Counted from the first letter of the stretch, positions 22,101-31,737 are shown. The stretch: 64,000 nt of DNA from Methylobacterium oryzae (GCF_021398735.1 NZ_CP090349.1:4173001-4237000); one strand, 5' to 3'. Numbers and translations: made by a program. Notes: generated from the sequence alone by a model not told the origin.

Positions 22101-22594
22101 TCCAGGCGGCTTCCCGCTCCTGGGCCGTCTTGCGGCTCGCCGGGCTGATGCTCGGGCAGGCGGTCGCCCGCCACCGCGCGGGGCAGCAGGACCCGCTCGT
22201 CACCCGGGCGGGCGCGCTGTTCCAGGCTCTCACCGGCGGCGCGTTCTCCGGTCTGGCGCAGATCTACGACGAGGCCGACACGCCGAAGCTCGCCGGGCAG
22301 CGCGCCGGCGGCGGCACGGTCGCCATCGAGGGCATGAGCGAGGGCACCCGCGACCAGCTCTATCTCGCCCTGCGGCTGGCCTATCTGGAGGATTACGCCG
22401 GCCGCGCCGAGCCGGCCCCGTTCATCGGCGACGACCTGTTCTCGACCTTCGACGAGACCCGGACCGGCTACGGCCTCGATGCGCTGGCGGCGATCGGCGC
22501 CCGGGTCCAGCCGATCCTGTTCACGCACCACCGCCACGTCGCGGACATCGCTCGCGACCGGCTCGGCGACGCCGTCGACGTGGTGACGCTCTAG
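19118..22594 (+). CDS. Rad50/SbcC-like ATPase, YhaN type
   Basis: This is a 1158-residue SMC-like ATPase. The N terminus has Walker A LGANEAGKSTALAAV (residues ~29-43) followed by FGFGKTTPYAF, characteristic of YhaN. The centre is a very long Ala/Arg/Glu-rich coiled coil (~170-1000). The C-terminal half has the signature EGMSEGTRDQLYLALRLA, Walker B PFIGDDLFSTFDETR and the H-loop FTHHRHV. No CxxC zinc-hook motif is present in the coiled coil, unlike Rad50/SbcC. It works with the preceding YhaO-like nuclease. The absence of a hook implies a different dimerisation mode. Confidence 0.9.
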   Translation: MRLIRLALERYGAFTDRTVAFRPDARLHVVLGANEAGKSTALAAVTDLLFGFGKTTPYAFLHDMPQLRLGAEIAAADGRRLSFRRRKGNSRTLIDADDAPLADDALAPFLGGLSRTVFCRAFGLDAASLRAGGREMVDVEGEVGASLFAAGSGLRGLTELQTTLDAEADAIFAPRQAKHRTFYQALERHETARRAIRERGLRAGDWRALNDEIAAAAAQLEALRSEQKAGAVARARLERFKRVRPIIAEIDALERRIAAETDLVDADPAWIARLGAALDACRAADAEAERAETARDRARGEAESVPVEPGLTHRADEILAAFSGTREFEKGGTDLPRIEGDAHKVGLDLERLRARIGVPDLAALEARQPPDAARARTERLIRDGRTLAAAEEQIARELAAARAERERLAREVEAADAARDPTPLREALKPLARLHEWIAARDTLDGAIRREAALLRNQAERLSPPVPDLAALVRTPLPAPDTVARYRQGLEAKTREHERAADRCDAARRQVAVTRARLREREAGRPVATRERLDALRSTRDAAFAPLRDALAAGRAAAVAEVAAFERALLEADRVADERASDAARVAAHAADLERLAAEEAEAARADDVLAGLAAEIAAGEAAWREAWRPAGLVPGPPAEMAAWLAEVESLIEAEQRLAAQRIEADRLLARIEAARGPMADLRSRAGLDAAPDLEIAAALDGLEVRIAALASRWEANLQTAGLLRAAGLSVARLEASLAETAARRAAWRADWEAALLPLGLDGTAGPEEAEGALEAWRSVPDRLAERAALQRRSAGIRRDMDAFRANAAALVEALAPDLAEVSPAGAVRSLHGRLVAAQAREARRAELDRRRDEAEAAHRGACDSRDAARATLARQVAEVMPDLAAAPTPEIDRLFGRLSAREALRAERLRLRVTLAGAADGLPEAELRAGLETVSPEAIEAELARLSLEADEQAERGQVIFADRDRAERRRAELEGGTGAELALAERKAAEADLQAASRSWAVLRLAGLMLGQAVARHRAGQQDPLVTRAGALFQALTGGAFSGLAQIYDEADTPKLAGQRAGGGTVAIEGMSEGTRDQLYLALRLAYLEDYAGRAEPAPFIGDDLFSTFDETRTGYGLDALAAIGARVQPILFTHHRHVADIARDRLGDAVDVVTL

Positions 22595-22599
22595 GCGTC

Positions 22600-22632
22600 G
22601 CCGGCGGAGGGGTCGTTCGTCCCCTCCCCGGC
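22600..22632. terminator. Bidirectional terminator hairpin
   Basis: A 5-base plus 7-base stem (GCCGG, one bulged base, GGAGGGG, pairing with CCCCTCCCCGGC) encloses an 8-base loop. It lies exactly between the stop codons of the convergent YhaN-like and M32 peptidase genes. Confidence 0.6.
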
Positions 22633-22641
22633 CACCGCGTC

Positions 22642-24141
22642 TCAGCCGCCCGCGCCCCCGAGGTAGCGCGCCTCCAGATGGGCCCGGAACGCCGCCGTGC
22701 CCAGCCTCGTCCCGGTGGCGCGGGTGAGGAGGTCGTCGGTGTCGAGCAGGCTCCCCACCGCGTGGACATGCGTGCGGAGCCAGTCCCGCAGGGGCCCGAA
22801 ATCGCCCTGCGCGAGGCAGCCCGGCAGCGCCGGCTCGGCCGCGCGGGCCGCCCGGAACAGCTGCGCGGCCGCCAGGGCGCCGAGCGTGTAGGTCGGGAAA
22901 TACCCGAAGGCCCCGCTCGGCCAGTGGATGTCCTGGAGGCAGCCGACCCGGTCGTCGGGCACCGTGAGCCCGAGGAGATCGCGCAGGCCGTCGTTGAATG
23001 CCCCCGGCAGGTCGCGCACCGCGAGGTCGCCCGCGATCATCGCGGTCTCCAGCCGGTAGCGCAGGAGGATGTGGGCCGGATAGGTCGCCTCGTCGGCATC
23101 CACGCGGATGAAGCCCGGCGCGACCCGGGTGTTGAGCGCGTGCAGGTTCTCCGGCGACCATTCCGGCCCGGACCGCCCGAACGCCGCCTGCAGGAGCGGC
23201 GCCAGGAAGCTGAAGAACTCCCGGCTCCGGCAGGCCTGCATCTCCACGATGAGCGACTGGCTCTCGTGCAGGCTCATCCCCCGCGCCGCGCCGACCGGCT
23301 GGTTGCGCCACGCCGCCGGCCGGCCCTGCTCGTAGAGGGCGTGCCCGGTCTCGTGGAGAACGCCCATCAGCGCCCGGCCGAAATCGGCCGCGTCGTAGCG
23401 CGTCGTGATCCGCACGTCGTCGGTGGCGCCGCCGCAGAACGGGTGCAGGCTGATGTCGAGCCGGCCGCGGGTGAAGTCGAAGCCGACCGCCTCCATCAGC
23501 TTCAGGCCGAGGTCCCGCTGCACCGCCACGTCGAACGGGCCGGCGAGCGGGAGCGGCGCCGGCCGGGACGCCTGGATCTCCCGGGCACGGGCGATCAGGG
23601 CCGGCAGCCAGCCGGTCAGGTCCGCGAAGAGCGGGTCGATCGTCGCCCGGCGCATGCCGGGATCGTAGCTGTCGAGGAGCGCGTCGTAGGGATCGAGGCC
23701 GAGGGCCGCGCCCTTCGCCTGGCCGATCTCCCGCTGGAGCCGCAGCACCTCGGCGAGGTGGGGTTCGAGGCGGGCGAAATCGGCGTCGCGCCGCGCCTCG
23801 CGCCAGACCATCTCCGAGCGGGACACGGCGCGGGAGCTGGCCTCGACGAGGTCGCGGGGGACCGCCGTGGCGTGGGCCTGTGCGCGGCGCATCTCCCGCA
23901 GGTTGGCGGCGGGCCAGGGCTCGAGGCCCCCGCCCTGCTCGGCCGCCGCGAGCTCCTCGGCGGCCTCGGGGGCGGTGAGCATCCCGTGGGCGAGCCCGCG
24001 CAGGATCGCGAGCTGGTCCCCGCGGGCCTCGGCGGCGCCGTCCGGCATCAGGGTCTGCGCGTCCCATCCGAGGATCCCGGCCGCGCCCTCCAGGGCGGCG
24101 AGCCGGGCGAAGCGCTGTTCGAGGGTCTGATAGGCGGTCAT
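22642..24141 (-). CDS. M32-family metallocarboxypeptidase (carboxypeptidase Taq type)
   Basis: This 499-residue cytoplasmic zinc carboxypeptidase removes C-terminal residues broadly. All M32 fingerprints are visible: HPFCGG, DVRITT, the zinc-binding HETGH (in VLHETGHALYEQG), HESQS, IRVDADE and GCLQDIHW. The ATG at 24141 has GGAGA five bases upstream. The frame is open far upstream through the neighbouring ABC-F gene, but that extension is an out-of-frame shadow. It lies 44 bases downstream of the uup-like gene and is probably cotranscribed with it. Confidence 0.95.
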   Translation of the reverse strand: MTAYQTLEQRFARLAALEGAAGILGWDAQTLMPDGAAEARGDQLAILRGLAHGMLTAPEAAEELAAAEQGGGLEPWPAANLREMRRAQAHATAVPRDLVEASSRAVSRSEMVWREARRDADFARLEPHLAEVLRLQREIGQAKGAALGLDPYDALLDSYDPGMRRATIDPLFADLTGWLPALIARAREIQASRPAPLPLAGPFDVAVQRDLGLKLMEAVGFDFTRGRLDISLHPFCGGATDDVRITTRYDAADFGRALMGVLHETGHALYEQGRPAAWRNQPVGAARGMSLHESQSLIVEMQACRSREFFSFLAPLLQAAFGRSGPEWSPENLHALNTRVAPGFIRVDADEATYPAHILLRYRLETAMIAGDLAVRDLPGAFNDGLRDLLGLTVPDDRVGCLQDIHWPSGAFGYFPTYTLGALAAAQLFRAARAAEPALPGCLAQGDFGPLRDWLRTHVHAVGSLLDTDDLLTRATGTRLGTAAFRAHLEARYLGGAGG

Positions 24142-24185
24142 GCGGTCTCCGGTCGGGTACGTCTCGCGGCGCGATGCGGCGGGTC

Positions 24186-25988
24186 TCATCCCGCCTGAAG
24201 CATCTCCAGTTCCAGCCAGCGGTCCTCCGCCTGCGACAGCTCGGTCTCGGCCTGGGCCAGCATGGTCGAGGCCTTGTCGAACCGGGCCGGGTCGCGGGCG
24301 TAGAGCTCGGGGTCGGCGAGGATCGTGCGGAGCTGGGCGATCGCCGTCTCCAGCTTCTCGATGCGGGCCGGCAGGGTCTTCAATTCGTGCTGGTCCTTGA
24401 AGCCGAGCTTGGGCTTGCCCGACGGCTGGGCGGCCGGCGCGGCGGCGCGCTCGCGCGACTCCTTCGCCTTCGGCGCGACGGTCCGCGCCTCGACGCCCTG
24501 GCCGCGCTGGACCAGCATGTCGCTGTAGCCGCCGGCATACTCGACCCAGCGGCCGGCGCCCTCCGAGACCAGCACGCTGCCGGCCACGCGGTCGAGGAAG
24601 TCGCGGTCGTGGCTCACCAGGATCAGCGTGCCCTGGTAGTCGCCCAGCATCTCCTGGAGCAGGTCGAGGGTCTCGAGGTCGAGGTCGTTGGTGGGCTCGT
24701 CGAGGACGAGGAGGTTGGCCGGCTGGGCCAGGGCGCGGGCGATCAGCAGCCGGTTGCGCTCGCCGCCGGAGAGAACCGAGACCGGCGTGCGCGCCTGCTC
24801 GGGCGTGAACAGGAAGTCCTTGAGGTAGCCGATCACGTGGCGGCTCTGGCCGTTCACCGTGACGCTGTCGCCGCGGCCGCCGGTCAGCACGTCGGGGACG
24901 GTCATCCCGGGCTCCAGCACGGCGCGGGCCTGATCGAGCACCACCGGCAGCAGGTTGGTGCCGAGCACCACCTGCCCGGCATCCGGCGCGAGCCGGCCCA
25001 TCAGCAGGTTGATCAGGGTACTCTTGCCCGCGCCGTTCGCCCCGACGATGCCGAGCCGGTCGCCCCGCATCACCCGCAGGGACAGCCCGTCGACGATCCT
25101 GCGCTCGCCGTAGCTCTTCGCGATGTCGCGGGCCTCGACGACGAGGCTCCCCGAAGATTCCGCGTCTGAGGCCTGCATGCTGACGCTGCCCACCGGGCGA
25201 CGCACCTCGCGGCGGTTCTGCCGGAGTTCGTGCAGGTTGCCGAGGCGGCGGACGTTGCGCTTGCGCCGCGCGGTGACGCCGTAGCGCAGCCAGTGCTCCT
25301 CGGCGGCGATCTTGCGGTCGAGCTTGTGCTGGTCCCGCTCCTCTTCCTCGAAGAAGGCGTCGCGCCACGCCTCGAAGCTGGAGAAGCCCTGGTCGATCCG
25401 GCGGGTCTCGCCGCGGTCGAGCCAGATCGTGGCCCGCGACAGGGCCGAGAGGAAGCGCCGATCGTGGCTGATCAGCACGAGGGCCGCGCGGGTGCCCTTC
25501 AACTCCGTCTCGAGCCACTCGATCGCAGGCAGGTCGAGATGGTTGGTGGGCTCGTCGAGGAGCAGCACGTCGGGCTCGGGGGCGAGCGCCTGCGCCAGCG
25601 CGGTGCGGCGCCCCTCGCCGCCGGAGAGCTTGCTCGGATCCTCCGCGCCGGTCAGGCCGAGGCTCTCCAGCAGGTAGCGGGCGCGGTGGGTCGATTCGCC
25701 CGGCGGCAGGCCGGCCTCGACGAAATCCAGGGTGGTGGCGAAGCCCGTGAAATCCGGCTCCTGTGCGAGGTAGCGGATCGTCGTGCCGGGCTGGACGAAG
25801 CGCCGGCCCCGGTCGGGCTCCGTGAGGCCCGCGGCGATCTTCATGAGCGTCGACTTCCCCGACCCGTTCCGGCCGACGAGGCAGGTGCGCTCGCCCGGCG
25901 CGATGGCGAGGCTCGCGCCCGTGATCAGCGGCGTGCCGCCGAAGGTGAGCGCGACGTCCTGGAGGGTGAGGAGCGGGGGAGCGGCCAT
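24186..25988 (-). CDS. uup: ABC-F family ATPase, Uup type
   Basis: The 600-residue protein has two tandem ABC domains and no membrane segment. Walker A motifs are GRNGSGKST and GANGAGKST; signatures are LSGGEGRRTALA and LSGGERNRLLIA; Walker B regions are LLLDEPTNHLDLP and LVLDEPTNDLDLE. A linker carries the ABC-F arm (KRNVRRLGNLHELR), and the C-terminal ~80 residues form the Uup coiled coil (KLGFKDQHELKTLPARIEKL). Uup binds ribosomes or branched DNA and affects transposon excision in E. coli. The start at 25988 (MAAPPLLTLQD) was preferred over 26024. Confidence 0.93.
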   Translation of the reverse strand: MAAPPLLTLQDVALTFGGTPLITGASLAIAPGERTCLVGRNGSGKSTLMKIAAGLTEPDRGRRFVQPGTTIRYLAQEPDFTGFATTLDFVEAGLPPGESTHRARYLLESLGLTGAEDPSKLSGGEGRRTALAQALAPEPDVLLLDEPTNHLDLPAIEWLETELKGTRAALVLISHDRRFLSALSRATIWLDRGETRRIDQGFSSFEAWRDAFFEEEERDQHKLDRKIAAEEHWLRYGVTARRKRNVRRLGNLHELRQNRREVRRPVGSVSMQASDAESSGSLVVEARDIAKSYGERRIVDGLSLRVMRGDRLGIVGANGAGKSTLINLLMGRLAPDAGQVVLGTNLLPVVLDQARAVLEPGMTVPDVLTGGRGDSVTVNGQSRHVIGYLKDFLFTPEQARTPVSVLSGGERNRLLIARALAQPANLLVLDEPTNDLDLETLDLLQEMLGDYQGTLILVSHDRDFLDRVAGSVLVSEGAGRWVEYAGGYSDMLVQRGQGVEARTVAPKAKESRERAAAPAAQPSGKPKLGFKDQHELKTLPARIEKLETAIAQLRTILADPELYARDPARFDKASTMLAQAETELSQAEDRWLELEMLQAG

Positions 25989-26054
25989 GGGCCGGCTTAT
26001 GGCAGCGCGGGGCGGCCTGTTCAAACAGAGCCGCCCCCGTCGGTCGGCGCCCGG

Positions 26055-26297
26055 TCAGGCGATCGGGTTGGCCGGTCCCGTCGGCGGGCTGATCTCGGGC
26101 ACGCCCGGATCGTTGACGGGGATCTCGGGCGGCTGGATGCCCGGCGCCTCCGCCGGGGTGTTCCCGGGGATCTCCGGCCCGGGCGGCTGGGTCGGCGCCT
26201 GCGGCGGATCGTAGGGGCGGTCCGGCACCGGCGTCGGCTGCGGCGGCACCTCGGGGACCTGCCCCGGGTCGGCGAGCGTGAAATCGGGCACCGTCAT
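26055..26297 (-). CDS. Small proline-rich protein, 80 aa, unknown
   Basis: From the ATG at 26297 the frame encodes an acidic protein in which proline is the main residue (runs such as VPEVPPQPTPVPDRP and GPEIPGNTPAEAPG). No signal peptide or membrane segment is visible. GGAGG directly abuts the start codon, which is poor spacing. It lies between the PHA-related gene and uup on the same strand. It could be a real low-complexity protein or chance; no function is assigned. Confidence 0.45.
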   Translation of the reverse strand: MTVPDFTLADPGQVPEVPPQPTPVPDRPYDPPQAPTQPPGPEIPGNTPAEAPGIQPPEIPVNDPGVPEISPPTGPANPIA

Positions 26298-26371
26298 CCT
26301 CCGCGAGACCGGTGGTGCACAGCGGCACCGGTCCCGCGGAAACAGAGTGCGGCGGATCCGGTTCCGGAGGG

Positions 26372-26686
26372 CTACTTCTTCGTCAGCAGGAGGTTGCCCT
26401 CCTTGCTCGCCACCTTCTGGATCTTCTCGGCGAACAGGGCGAGGAGGAACGGCAGCTTCACCTCGAGGCGCACGCTCTCCGCGCCCACGTCGATCGTGCC
26501 GGCGATCTTCTGCGCCACCGCGGACACGCCGAAATCGAGCCGGTCGCCCGTCCAGGCGAGCTGGTCCACCGTGATTCCGCTCTTGGCCAGGAGGGCCCGC
26601 GCCTGATCCGTGCCGTGCTCCAGGCGCCGCTTGGCCTCGTCGCGGCCGAGGTCGTGCGGGATGTCGACGATGAGGGGCTTGGGCAT
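26372..26686 (-). CDS. Polyhydroxyalkanoic acid system family protein
   Basis: The 104-residue cytoplasmic protein fits the family often linked to PHA granule metabolism: MPKPLIVDIPHDLGRDEAKR at the start, then the LAWTGDRLDFGVSAVAQKI strand region and a terminal FLLALFAEKIQKV helix. The fold resembles START-like lipid-binding proteins (a known trait of the family). No phaC or phasin gene is nearby, so a role in PHA storage is inferred only from the family name. Confidence 0.8.
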   Translation of the reverse strand: MPKPLIVDIPHDLGRDEAKRRLEHGTDQARALLAKSGITVDQLAWTGDRLDFGVSAVAQKIAGTIDVGAESVRLEVKLPFLLALFAEKIQKVASKEGNLLLTKK

Positions 26687-26755
26687 GGGCGGGTGATCCG
26701 AGCTGAACCCGGCAGCAGATGGTGCGTCCGGGTCCGACAGACAACGCCCCGGAGG

Positions 26756-26777
26756 CCGCCCCGCCCGCGCGGGGCGG
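26756..26777 (-). terminator. Probable terminator of rlpA
   Basis: A 9-base GC stem (CCGCCCCGC and its complement) with a 4-base loop lies 34 bases past the rlpA stop codon. No T tract is present. Confidence 0.45.
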
Positions 26778-26810
26778 AGGCGCGCCGGGGCGCTCGATGC
26801 CCGTGAAGGG

Positions 26811-27161
26811 TCAGTGCACGACCTGCAGCGACACGTAGCTGACGCCGCCCATGCCGAGGGCGCGGGCGGAGCCGCGCGACAGGTCGATGATGCGGCCGCG
26901 CACGAACGGACCGCGGTCGTTGATGCGCACGACGATCGAGCGGCCGGTCCGCTTGTTCTCGACGCGGACCCGGGTGCCGAACGGCAGGCTGCGATGGGCG
27001 GCGGTCAGTCCGTTGGGGTTGAAACGCTCACCGTTGGCGGTGCGATGGCCGCTCCCGTACCAGGAGGCCGCTCCGCTCTGGGCGGCGGCCGGGAGGCTGG
27101 TTCCGACGACGGTGGACAGCATTCCAAGCGAGACAACGAGCTTACCGAAACCGAACGACAT
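26811..27161 (-). CDS. rlpA: RlpA-like double-psi beta-barrel lipoprotein-family protein
   Basis: This is a short, 116-residue exported RlpA-type protein. The signal peptide ends near SLPAAAQ (residue ~28). The DPBB domain has ASWYGSGHRTANGERFN, LTAAHRSLPFGT, VRINDRGPF and GRIIDLSRGSARALGM. Members cleave glycan strands lacking stem peptides, although many short forms are untested. There is no lipobox cysteine and no C-terminal SPOR domain, so septal targeting is not expected. It is transcribed leftward from the AT-richer region shared with ccrM. Confidence 0.9.
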   Translation of the reverse strand: MSFGFGKLVVSLGMLSTVVGTSLPAAAQSGAASWYGSGHRTANGERFNPNGLTAAHRSLPFGTRVRVENKRTGRSIVVRINDRGPFVRGRIIDLSRGSARALGMGGVSYVSLQVVH

Positions 27162-28938
<1,777 letters not shown>

Positions 28939-28953
28939 GCCAGCACACCGTCT

Positions 28954-29038
28954 CTGCGAGCGGAGCGAAGCAGACCAGCAGCGGCACGCAGACAGATGTC
29001 GCGCTGCCCTGGGTCGCTTCGCTGCGCTCGCGATGACG
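28954..29038. repeat. REP-like palindromic repeat between ccrM and mutY
   Basis: Arm GCGAGCGGAGCGAAGC (28956-28971) and its near-complement GCTTCGCTGCGCTCGC (29016-29031, 15 of 16 bases) form a long imperfect hairpin. The right arm, read on the reverse strand, continues GACCCAGGGC, almost as in the element at 53700. It fills the gap between two convergent genes and may act as a terminator. Confidence 0.7.
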
Positions 29039-29043
29039 GTCGG

Positions 29044-30387
29044 CTACCGCTTCCGGGCCGGCCCCGGCCGCCGCGGCGATGACCGGGCCCGCGCCGGTGC
29101 GGGCGATGGCTCGACCTCGCCTTCGAACAGTTCGTCCGTCTCCTGCGGCGGCACCGGCGCCGGCTTCGGCTGGGGCTTCGGGACGGCCCGCACGCGCGGT
29201 CGGGGCTCGGGATCCGGCATCGAGACCGGTGGCTCCATCGCCGCCAGCAGCGGCATCGGCGGCGGCTCCTTCCGCGGGCGCCCGCGCGGCTTCTTCTCGG
29301 GTTCCGGCTTCGGGTCGAAGGCGTGCGTCAGGACCTTGCGCATGAGGCCGGGCAGCGGTTCGTCCGCGAGGGCGCCGCGCGGCGTGAAGCGCATGCCGGC
29401 CGGAGCCGGCGTCGCCAGCGCGACGCGGGCCACGAACACCGTCAGCTCCAGGGGAAAATGCGTGAAGCCGTGGCGGACGAGGCCCGGGAGCCGCTTCCAC
29501 CGCGCGTCGAGGGGCGCGTCCAGCAGGGCGGCGGCCACGTCGTAATCCGGCTCCCAGGCGCTCCCCGGCGGCTCGGCCATGTTGCCGAGCAGCCCCTCGG
29601 GGGCGCGGGTCCGCAGCAGCACCGCCTCGTCGCCGCTGCGGATCGCCACGAAGGCGGCGCCGCGGCGGAGCGCCCCCTTGGCGACCCTGATCTTGCGCGG
29701 GAAGGTCTCCTGCGTGCCGAGCGACCGCGCCCGGCAGGGCCGCATCCACGGGCAGAGCGCGCAGGCGGGGCGCTTGGGCGTGCAGATCGTCGCGCCGAGA
29801 TCCATGAGCGCCTGGGCGAAGTCGCCCGGCCGCTCCTGCGGGACGAGCGCCTGCGTCAGGCGGCGGATCTCCGGCCGGCTGCCCGGGAGCGGCGCCTCCA
29901 CCGCGTAGGCCCGGCTCAGGACCCGCTCGACATTGCCGTCGACGGCGGCCTCCGGCCGGTCGAACGCGATCGCGGCGATCGCGCCGGCCGTGTAGGCGCC
30001 GATTCCCGGGAGCTTGCGCAGGCCCTCGGCGGTGTCGGGGAAGCGGCCGCCGGCCGCCGCGACCGCCTTCGCGCAGGCGTGCAGATTGCGCGCGCGGGAG
30101 TAGTAGCCGAGGCCGGCCCAGGCCGACATCACCGCCTCCTCGGGGGCCTCGGCCAGGGCGAAGATGTCGGGGAAGCGCGTCAGGAAGCGCTCGAAATACG
30201 GCCGCACCGCCGCGATGGTGGTCTGCTGCAGCATCACCTCGGACAGCCAGACCCGGTAGGGATCGGGGACCGCGCCGGCAAGCGCCCGCCAGGGCAGCAC
30301 CCGCCGATGCCGGTCGTACCAGGCGAGCAGGTCGTCGGCGCGCGGTCCGGGACCGGCTTCAGGATCCGTGGCTGTGCGAGGCGGCAT
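29044..30387 (-). CDS. mutY: A/G-specific adenine glycosylase MutY with AT-hook tail
   Basis: MutY removes adenine mispaired with 8-oxoguanine. The 447-residue protein has catalytic Glu50 in WLSEVMLQQTT, the helix-hairpin-helix LPGIGAYTAGAI (~126-137), catalytic Asp150 in AVDGNVERVLSRA, and the 4Fe-4S loop with Cys202, 209, 212 and 218. A Nudix-like C-terminal 8-oxoG recognition domain follows (~235-350). About 90 extra residues form a Pro-rich tail containing KKPRGRPRKEPPP (~365-377), a canonical AT-hook. The start at 30387 (MPPRTATD) was chosen; upstream in-frame codons are unlike the family. Confidence 0.95.
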   Translation of the reverse strand: MPPRTATDPEAGPGPRADDLLAWYDRHRRVLPWRALAGAVPDPYRVWLSEVMLQQTTIAAVRPYFERFLTRFPDIFALAEAPEEAVMSAWAGLGYYSRARNLHACAKAVAAAGGRFPDTAEGLRKLPGIGAYTAGAIAAIAFDRPEAAVDGNVERVLSRAYAVEAPLPGSRPEIRRLTQALVPQERPGDFAQALMDLGATICTPKRPACALCPWMRPCRARSLGTQETFPRKIRVAKGALRRGAAFVAIRSGDEAVLLRTRAPEGLLGNMAEPPGSAWEPDYDVAAALLDAPLDARWKRLPGLVRHGFTHFPLELTVFVARVALATPAPAGMRFTPRGALADEPLPGLMRKVLTHAFDPKPEPEKKPRGRPRKEPPPMPLLAAMEPPVSMPDPEPRPRVRAVPKPQPKPAPVPPQETDELFEGEVEPSPAPARARSSPRRPGPARKR

Positions 30388-30520
30388 GGGCGGGTCGACA
30401 GGGGTCGCGCTGCATAGCCGGAGCGCCGCGGCGATCATAGGGCGGCGAAAGCGCCGGCGCGTGCTCCCTTCGTCAACCATCCTGCGCTAACCTTCGCGGA
30501 TCCACGGGGCCGGAACCACC

Positions 30521-31003
30521 ATGGCGCGCGTCAAACCGCTGGCCGAACTGATCGAGAGTTGCATCGGGCCGGCCTTCGCGGCGCAGGGTTTCGCCTCGAC
30601 CGACATCCTGGCCGCGTGGCCGGAGATCGTCGGCGAGCGGCTGGCCCGCTACTGCCGCCCGTCCAAGCTGGAATGGCCGAAGCGCCGCCGGAGCGAGTCC
30701 GCCGCGCCCGAATCCGGCACGCTGGTCGTGCGCGTCGAGGGCGTCTTCGCGCTCGAGTTGCAGCATCTCGCGCCGGTGGTGATCCAGCGGATCAACGCCC
30801 ATTACGGCTGGGCCTGCGTCTCCCGGATCGTGCTGCAGCAGGACCGGGTCGGGCGCGCCGGCCGGGCGCCCGCCCGGGCGCGGGTCGATCCGGCCGCCGC
30901 CGTCGAGGTCCAGCGCGCCGTGGCGGGAATCGCCGATGACGGCCTGCGCGCGGCCCTCGACCGCCTCGGCACCGCCGCCGTGGCGACGCGCCCGGAGCGG
31001 TGA
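30521..31003 (+). CDS. dciA: DciA family protein (DUF721)
   Basis: The 160-residue protein has the DUF721 core: PLAELIESCIGPAFAAQGF, ILAAWPEIVGERLARYCRP, then LVVRVEGVFALELQHLAPVV and INAHYGWACVSRIVL. DciA is the ancestral loader and partner of the replicative helicase DnaB in bacteria without DnaC. The C-terminal ~45 residues are Ala/Arg-rich and probably disordered. It is divergent from mutY and 89 bases before dsbA; mutY, DUF721 and dsbA together recur in Alphaproteobacteria. Confidence 0.9.
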   Translation: MARVKPLAELIESCIGPAFAAQGFASTDILAAWPEIVGERLARYCRPSKLEWPKRRRSESAAPESGTLVVRVEGVFALELQHLAPVVIQRINAHYGWACVSRIVLQQDRVGRAGRAPARARVDPAAAVEVQRAVAGIADDGLRAALDRLGTAAVATRPER

Positions 31004-31092
31004 ACGGTCGATTCGGTCACCTTGCCAGGACGGTCGCGCCCGAGTACCGGCATCCGGACGCCACGACTGATCAATCCGGCGGAGCCTGCCCG

Positions 31093-31737
31093 ATGACGAC
31101 GCGACGCGACGCTCTCAAATTCTCCGGCCTCGCCCTCGGCGCCGGCCTCGCCCTGCCGTATCTCGGACGTCCCGCCCGGGCGCAGAATTCCGAGATGGCG
31201 GCCCTGCTGCAGCCGGGACCCCTCGGCGATGTCTGGCTCGGCCCGGCGGACGCCAAGTGCACGATCATCGAGTACGCCTCGATGACCTGCTCACACTGCG
31301 CGGCCTTCCACCGGACCACGTGGCCGACCCTGAAGGAGCGCTACATCGACACCGGCAAGGTGCGGTTCACGCTGCGCGAATTCCCCCTCGACCCGCTGGC
31401 CACCGCGGCCTTCATGCTGGCGCGCTGCCAGGGCGATGCCAAGTACTACCCGATCACCGACCTGCTGTTCGATCAGCAGGCGGCCTGGGCCTTCACGCCG
31501 AAGCCCGTGGACGCGCTGGAGCAGATGCTCCGACAGGCGGGCTACAACAAGCAGACCTTCGAGGCCTGCCTGAAGGACCAGAAGATCTACAGCGCGGTCA
31601 ACGCCGTGAAGCAGCGCGGCCTCGACGTCTTCAAGGTGGATTCGACCCCGACCTTCTTCATCAACGGCGAGCGCTACACCGGCGAGATGACCGTCGAGGG
31701 TATGGAGAAGGTGATCAAGCCGATCATCGGCGCCTGA
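31093..31737 (+). CDS. DsbA-family thiol:disulfide oxidoreductase with Tat-type signal
   Basis: This is a 214-residue exported thioredoxin-fold protein. The N terminus MTTRRDALKFSGLALGAG is a twin-arginine signal with cleavage after RPARA (residue ~30). The active site is CSHC (Cys66, Cys69) in EYASMTCSHCAAFH, and the cis-Pro loop is DSTPTFFINGERY. It should introduce or rearrange disulfides in periplasmic proteins. The ATG at 31093 has GGAG nine bases upstream. In many relatives smc follows this gene; here the ATP synthase F0 operon does. Confidence 0.92.
   Translation: MTTRRDALKFSGLALGAGLALPYLGRPARAQNSEMAALLQPGPLGDVWLGPADAKCTIIEYASMTCSHCAAFHRTTWPTLKERYIDTGKVRFTLREFPLDPLATAAFMLARCQGDAKYYPITDLLFDQQAAWAFTPKPVDALEQMLRQAGYNKQTFEACLKDQKIYSAVNAVKQRGLDVFKVDSTPTFFINGERYTGEMTVEGMEKVIKPIIGA

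Noticed and set aside
20578..22233. Ser/Arg-rich 551-codon frame antisense to the YhaN-like gene
   Set aside because: Composition is a by-product of GC-rich codons on the other strand; the + strand has Walker and signature motifs.
24142..26328. In-frame upstream extension of the M32 peptidase frame
   Set aside because: The extension is an out-of-frame translation of the uup gene; the ATG at 24141 has a good ribosome-binding site and matches the family N terminus.
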